From: JACQCF01 sp043742785
GTDB taxonomy: Bacteria > Omnitrophota > Gorgyraeia > Zapsychrales > Fredricksoniimonadaceae
NCBI GenBank assembly: GCA_043742785.1
Contig: JAYTXU010000063.1
Coordinates: 18,012-82,011, forward strand
DNA length: 64,000 bases
Reading direction: 5' to 3'
A model generated the notes under the pieces. The model saw nothing but the letters and a program-made list of their open reading frames with translations. It ran no database searches and had not been told where the DNA came from. The position numbers were made by a program, and so were the translations under genes. Each line of letters begins with the position of its first letter. Positions within the stretch are counted from its first letter, which is position 1. This document shows positions 59,751 to 64,000 of this stretch, piece after piece.

Positions 59751-61405
59751 TACTACACATCCTAAAACTTAAATTGTTTTTGATAGGCGTGATTTTTCTC
59801 ACAGTGCCGTTGCTATTTGTTAAGACCCGTGCTCAGGCGCAAGAAAATAACGCTGGTGCAGAAACTCCTAAACCCATTATTTTTACGGAGCCTAAAGAGC
59901 CGTTAGAAGACCGTATGATACGCAAAATCACGTTGGATGTTCGTGATATGAATGTTGTCGATGTTATAAAGTTTCTAGCTCAAAAAGGCGAGTTTAATGT
60001 GATCATTTCTCCGAATGTAGATGGTCGTACTACGGTGCTTTTGCATGCGGTGGGGATTAAAGATGCGTTAGACATTGTTGCTGTTTCCAATAAATTAGCG
60101 TATCACATCGAGAATGATATTATTCAAGTGATGACAGCTCCTGAATTTGAAACGCTTTATGGCAAACAGTTCGGCGATAAGACTGAGGTTACTATTTTTC
60201 ATTTACAGTATTCCAAACCAAGTTATGTGTTAGCAGCATTGGATAATATGAAAAGCAATGTTGGTAAAATCATCATTGATGAAGATACGGGAACGGTTGT
60301 CTTAGTGGATACTCCTCAATCTATTCAAATAATGAGAAAGGCTATTGAGCAAATAGAACAGCCTTTAGACACATTTGTTTATGATTTGAAATATGCGAAG
60401 GCTGATGTGGTTGCAGAAAAATTACGCTCTCGTATTGATGCTAAGGCGGTGGGTTCGATTACGGCGGATGAGCGTTCTAATCAAATTTTGGTTCGTGTTT
60501 TTCCAGGACGGCATGATGAAGTGGAGAAAATTATTCGCAGCTTAGATGAGCCTACTAAAGAAGTTTTGATTGAGGCTCGCGTACTAGAGATAATTTTAAA
60601 ACCAAATTACGATATGGGTATTGATTGGTCTGGCCAAGTGTTTAATAAGGGAGATAGCAAATTTAATATTAGCAGTACAAATTTAAACGAATCAGGCCTT
60701 GCTAAAGCTGGCGATAATTTATCGTCGACGTTTAGCAAGATTGGAATAGGTAATGTGAGCACTAAAGATTTTACCGTGGCATTGCGCGCCTTAGAACAAG
60801 TTAGTGATACTAAAATCTTATCTAGTCCTCAAATCTTGGTTACTAATAATGAAGAAGCTAAGATTCATATTGGGGACACTGTTCCTTATATTGTTTCTAC
60901 AACAAATGGTACGGGTGATAATGCTGTACGTAGTGAAGATGTTCGATTTATTGATGTTGGTTTAAAACTAGATGTTATTCCTACGATTAATGATGAAGGT
61001 ATGGTGTCCATGCGTTTGCGTCCTGAAATTTCTTCTGTGGTTGCTAAACTTGCTTCGCAAAGCAGTGGGGGAATCCCTCAGGTTAATAAAACAGAGGTGG
61101 AGACCTCGGTGATGGTTAAAGATGGTATGACCATTGTTTTGGCTGGTTTACGGAAAGAAGATAAAGCGCATATTAAAAAAGGTATGCCTGTACTTATGGA
61201 TGTTCCTTATTTGGGTAATTTCTTCTCGAGAACGGCCGATACAATTACTTCAACTGAAATTGTTATTTTGATTACACCTCACATAGTTAAGGGGAACGAT
61301 GATTACTCAAAGGTTTTAGGAACCATCAAACCTACTAAGAAATATGATGGAGATTTTAAAATGAAGGAACCGGAACCAAGTGTTAATCAACCACCGGCTA
61401 AATAA
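59747..61405 (+). CDS. Secretin (GspD/PilQ family)
   Basis: Secretins form the outer-membrane channel of type II secretion or type IV pili. The 552-residue product has a signal peptide (about 1-30), a STN/N0-like domain (KITLDVRDMNVVDVIKFLA), N1-type repeats with DTPQSIQIMRKAIEQIEQP, and VLIEARVLEI. The secretin core follows with LSSPQILVTNNEEAKIHIGDTVPYI, VGLKLDVIPTI and TSVMVKDGMTIVLAGL, ending VPYLGNFF. The sequence is intact. Pilotin, ATPase and pseudopilin genes are not in the window. Confidence 0.92.
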   Translation: MILHILKLKLFLIGVIFLTVPLLFVKTRAQAQENNAGAETPKPIIFTEPKEPLEDRMIRKITLDVRDMNVVDVIKFLAQKGEFNVIISPNVDGRTTVLLHAVGIKDALDIVAVSNKLAYHIENDIIQVMTAPEFETLYGKQFGDKTEVTIFHLQYSKPSYVLAALDNMKSNVGKIIIDEDTGTVVLVDTPQSIQIMRKAIEQIEQPLDTFVYDLKYAKADVVAEKLRSRIDAKAVGSITADERSNQILVRVFPGRHDEVEKIIRSLDEPTKEVLIEARVLEIILKPNYDMGIDWSGQVFNKGDSKFNISSTNLNESGLAKAGDNLSSTFSKIGIGNVSTKDFTVALRALEQVSDTKILSSPQILVTNNEEAKIHIGDTVPYIVSTTNGTGDNAVRSEDVRFIDVGLKLDVIPTINDEGMVSMRLRPEISSVVAKLASQSSGGIPQVNKTEVETSVMVKDGMTIVLAGLRKEDKAHIKKGMPVLMDVPYLGNFFSRTADTITSTEIVILITPHIVKGNDDYSKVLGTIKPTKKYDGDFKMKEPEPSVNQPPAK

Positions 61406-61426
61406 TTGGAGCGGAGAGAGAACCTT

Positions 61427-62191
61427 ATGGGAAAACAAGCCTGGTTTAAAATTCAAAAACACCTCACAATAACAGCTTTATCTTTTTTACTGTGTGGAGC
61501 AGGAAACATCTTCGTTTATGCACAGGAAATGGATAGCGCAGCTCCATCGCCAATTTCAGATTCTATGCAGCCTACGCAAAATGAGCGTGAGCAGTTTGTC
61601 AAAGAAATTCGTCGTGTAGAGAATCTTAATAGGAAATACACAAAAGAAATAGAAGATATTAAGGCTCTTTTAGCTGAAAAAGATGGAGATTTTCAAAAAC
61701 GCATGAAGCAATTGGAAGATAAAATGACTCAAGAACAGGATCAGAAAAATAAACAGGTGGTGGCTGAGGAACAAAGCAAACAAACCTCTAAAGAATTAGA
61801 GGCCCAAACCAGTGAAATGCTTTCTAAGGGTGCTGATTTAGATCCTGAGGACCAACAGTTTAAAGAAGAACTGTCCAAGGCTCATTATAATATGGGTAAT
61901 ATTTATTACGAGCGAGGAGAATATCAAAGGGCAGTTGTGGAATATTATCAAGCAGTTGATCTAACTCCTAATGATGCAGATGTCCATTATAATTTAGCTT
62001 TTGTAAGCGCAGAGTATTTAGGTGATCAAGAAACAGCGTTAAAACATTATCAGTGGTATCTATATTTGAAGCCTAATGCCGAAGATGTTAATGCTATCAA
62101 AGAAAGAATGATGCAGGCAAAATTGCATTTGCGTTCTAAAATTGATTCTGTAATTGATAAAGATAACGGTAATTTTAACGTAACTCGTTAA
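61427..62191 (+). CDS. Exported coiled-coil/TPR protein
   Basis: The ATG at 61427, after GGAGAGAG, is preferred to a TTG 21 bases upstream. The 254-residue product has a signal peptide (to about residue 33, ending VYA) and a coiled coil (about 55-125, NLNRKYTKEIEDIKALLAEK). Two to three TPR units lie at about 145-225 (KAHYNMGNIYYERGEYQRA, VHYNLAFVSAEYLGDQETA). It probably acts in the periplasm with the secretin, like PilF/PilW-type pilotins or FimV-like factors, though it has no lipobox. Confidence 0.75.
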   Translation: MGKQAWFKIQKHLTITALSFLLCGAGNIFVYAQEMDSAAPSPISDSMQPTQNEREQFVKEIRRVENLNRKYTKEIEDIKALLAEKDGDFQKRMKQLEDKMTQEQDQKNKQVVAEEQSKQTSKELEAQTSEMLSKGADLDPEDQQFKEELSKAHYNMGNIYYERGEYQRAVVEYYQAVDLTPNDADVHYNLAFVSAEYLGDQETALKHYQWYLYLKPNAEDVNAIKERMMQAKLHLRSKIDSVIDKDNGNFNVTR

Positions 62192-62225
62192 TATTAAAAT
62201 TTTAATAACTAGATTTTTAAAAATT

Positions 62226-63800
62226 ATGATCCCAAATTTATATAAAATCAGCTTAATCATTGTTTTGATTTGTATTTTAACAACAGCTGCACAAGCTAAT
62301 AATTTGTCTTTCACTAATGTTGTCTTAGGTTCCAGAGATCCAGGAACTAAGTCTCTCGTTATTAAATTTGATGTTAGTTGGAACAATTCTTGGCGTAATA
62401 AAATTAATCATGATGCTGTTTGGTTAACGGTTCGTTTGAATAACACACAAGATACGCTAACCAATAAAAAGATTTGTCAGATTACGGCTTCTGGAATTAA
62501 TCCAACAGGGTCTTCTTCGGGTACGGCTAATAATCTGGAATTGTATGTGCCTGCGGATAAAAAGGGTGCGTTCTTAAGACGTTCTACCAATGGAAGTGTT
62601 TCTAATCTTTCTACTCAAACAGCGCAGTTAACAATTAATTATGAGAGTTGTGGATTCTCGGATAATGATCAGATATATGCTAGTGTTTTCGGTATAGAAA
62701 TGGTTTATATTCCGCAAGGGAGCTTTTATGCCGGAGATTACAATACCAGCATCGCTTCTTTGGATTCTGGTTCTGCAGATAGCTCCCCTTGGCATATTAT
62801 TAGTGAAAATGCAATTCCTGTAAGCAATCCAGCGGCTAATGGGTATCGCTATGTTTCCAATAATAATGTTGGTGAATATACTACAGGTTCAAATTTTAAC
62901 ATTCCTGCAGGATTTCCAAAAGGTTATGGATCATTTTATGCAATGAAATATGAAATTACTGAGGGGCAATGGGTAGAATTTGTTAATTCGTTAGGTTCAG
63001 TTGCGGCGCGTTCTAACCGTGATATTACGGATAACAATCATAAGAATTTAGACAGTGTTATGGATCGCAATACGATCAGTTGTTCAGGTAGTCCTTTGTC
63101 ATGCTCTACCTTGAGACCTTCAAGGCCGGTTAGTTTTTTAAATTGGACTGATCTAGCGGCTTTTTTAGATTGGTCGGCGCTTCGTCCTATGACAGAATTG
63201 GAATTTGAGAAAGTGGCGCGTGGTCCTATTCTTTCTGATAAAGGAGAATTTTCTTGGGGGACAACAGGAATTACAGCAGCGACTACGATCAATGGAAATG
63301 AAGACGGTTCAGAAACAATTGCTGATCTTAATGCTAATGCTAATTATGGAAGTACAACATTTAGCGGTGGAGATTCCTCTCAAGGGGCAGGGTATCAAAC
63401 AGGAGTGTTAAGAGCAGGAATTTTTGCGTCTAATTCAACAAATCGAGTAATCGCTGGAGCCAGTTATTATGGTGTTATGGATCTTTCAGGAAACCTGAAA
63501 GAACACGTTGTTACAATCGGAAATTCATCAGGATTGTCTTTTGATGGACAAAATGGAGACGGACTCCTGACTTCAATATCAGGTTTTGAGGGAAATGCCA
63601 ACAGTTCTTTCTGGCCTGGATTAGATGCTATTCCTGGAAGAGGAATTACGGGTGCTACGGGTTCTGGATTTAGAGGAGGATCATGGTCTGATAGTAGTGT
63701 TTTGTTGAGAACCTCTGATCGTTCAGAAGCGGCTTTAACATTAACAACAGCAACAAGTAGTTTTGGTGGTCGTGGAGTGCGTAACTATGATGGTAATTAA
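62226..63800 (+). CDS. Exported SUMF1-fold protein
   Basis: The 524-residue product has a signal peptide (1-25, ending AQA). A beta domain of about 130 residues (NNLSFTNVVLGSRDP...YASVFG) comes next. From about 157 a SUMF1/FGE-like domain begins: MVYIPQGSFYAGD, MKYEITEGQWVEFVNSL, RPVSFLNWTDLAAFLDW, LRPMTELEFEKVARG, VMDLSGNLKEHVV and GFRGGSWSDSSVLLRTSDRSEA. The catalytic cysteines of true formylglycine-generating enzymes are not apparent, so a binding or structural role is more likely. A paralogue follows directly. Confidence 0.82.
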   Translation: MIPNLYKISLIIVLICILTTAAQANNLSFTNVVLGSRDPGTKSLVIKFDVSWNNSWRNKINHDAVWLTVRLNNTQDTLTNKKICQITASGINPTGSSSGTANNLELYVPADKKGAFLRRSTNGSVSNLSTQTAQLTINYESCGFSDNDQIYASVFGIEMVYIPQGSFYAGDYNTSIASLDSGSADSSPWHIISENAIPVSNPAANGYRYVSNNNVGEYTTGSNFNIPAGFPKGYGSFYAMKYEITEGQWVEFVNSLGSVAARSNRDITDNNHKNLDSVMDRNTISCSGSPLSCSTLRPSRPVSFLNWTDLAAFLDWSALRPMTELEFEKVARGPILSDKGEFSWGTTGITAATTINGNEDGSETIADLNANANYGSTTFSGGDSSQGAGYQTGVLRAGIFASNSTNRVIAGASYYGVMDLSGNLKEHVVTIGNSSGLSFDGQNGDGLLTSISGFEGNANSSFWPGLDAIPGRGITGATGSGFRGGSWSDSSVLLRTSDRSEAALTLTTATSSFGGRGVRNYDGN

Positions 63801-64000
63801 ACGTATAATATTGATGTTGGTTATTTTATTAGCCTTGGTTTCTTTTACATATGCTAATAATTTGCAATTAAGTAATTTAGATGTGGCCAGTACAAATACA
63901 GCTGCTCAAACGATGACATTTAGTTTTAATTTAAGTCAAGAAAATAGCTGGCGTACGACTAATAATTATGATGCTGTTTGGGTTTTTATGAAATATTCAA
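63787..64000 (+). CDS. Paralogue of previous gene (partial)
   Basis: The start overlaps the end of the previous gene by 14 bases; a second ATG is the next codon. The first 71 residues show a signal peptide ending TYA and then NNLQLSNLDV...ENSWRTTNNYDAVWVFMKYS. This parallels NNLSFTNVVL...NNSWRNKINHDAVWLTVRL of its neighbour. The window ends before any SUMF1 domain can be seen. Confidence 0.8.
   Translation, partial: MMVIKRIILMLVILLALVSFTYANNLQLSNLDVASTNTAAQTMTFSFNLSQENSWRTTNNYDAVWVFMKYS

Overview
The window is AT-rich, gene-dense bacterial chromosome with a didermal plan: meso-DAP type murein genes, many lipoproteins and a secretin. Taxonomy is inferred. The combination of a giant exported protein, a TMTC-like TPR membrane protein, DUF2304/GT2 pairs, SUMF1-type exported proteins and several TTG starts suggests Candidatus Omnitrophota (PVC superphylum), but no marker here settles this.

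Layout. 1-687: end of ribD and riboflavin synthase ribE. 688-9423: an accessory stretch with a four-lipoprotein operon (CsgG/HfaB, PEGA-like, DUF4810, GNA1162/DUF799), a pair of 82-bp direct repeats, unrecognised exported and membrane proteins, a GT-C type glycosyltransferase, a trypsin-like protease, and broken second copies of the 3' end of ribE and of a 73-residue gene. 9424-21387: one 3,987-residue protein. Its C-terminal quarter reads as a homologue of the eukaryotic 1,3-beta-glucan (callose/FKS) synthase family GT48. Its exported N-terminal part contains a clan GH-A glycosidase-like domain. A perfect GAAAGCGCTTTC palindrome lies upstream. This is the most unusual object in the window. 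21409-21750: a small membrane protein and a strong terminator.

21909-29343: tRNA-Pro followed by a housekeeping operon (acyP, ligA, lipoprotein, xerD, a short CCA-adding enzyme/poly(A) polymerase, rbfA, nrnA, truB, ribF). 29430-45599: a complete-looking division and cell-wall (dcw) operon with a near-consensus promoter and three MraZ-type operator repeats at exactly 10-bp period. The order is mraZ, rsmH, ftsL, ftsI, murE, murF, mraY, murD, ftsW, murG, a gluzincin peptidase, murC, ddl, ftsQ, ftsA. It stops at a terminator with no ftsZ and no murB. murG carries an in-frame insertion made of hairpin sequence.

45598-50249: small membrane protein and lipoprotein genes, tRNA-Arg, and two large glycosyltransferase-type membrane proteins read divergently. 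50274-55335: the glycine cleavage operon gcvT-gcvH-gcvPA-gcvPB with a lipoate ligase, apparently transcribed almost leaderless. 55377-59023: an S41-type peptidase lacking the usual catalytic lysine, a delta-subunit-like fragment, and two GT2 enzymes around a DUF2304 protein. 59163-64000: a GspC/PilP-like protein, a secretin, a TPR protein and tandem exported proteins, the first with a SUMF1 fold and the second cut by the window end.

All functional calls are read from motifs and remembered family features; no searches were run.
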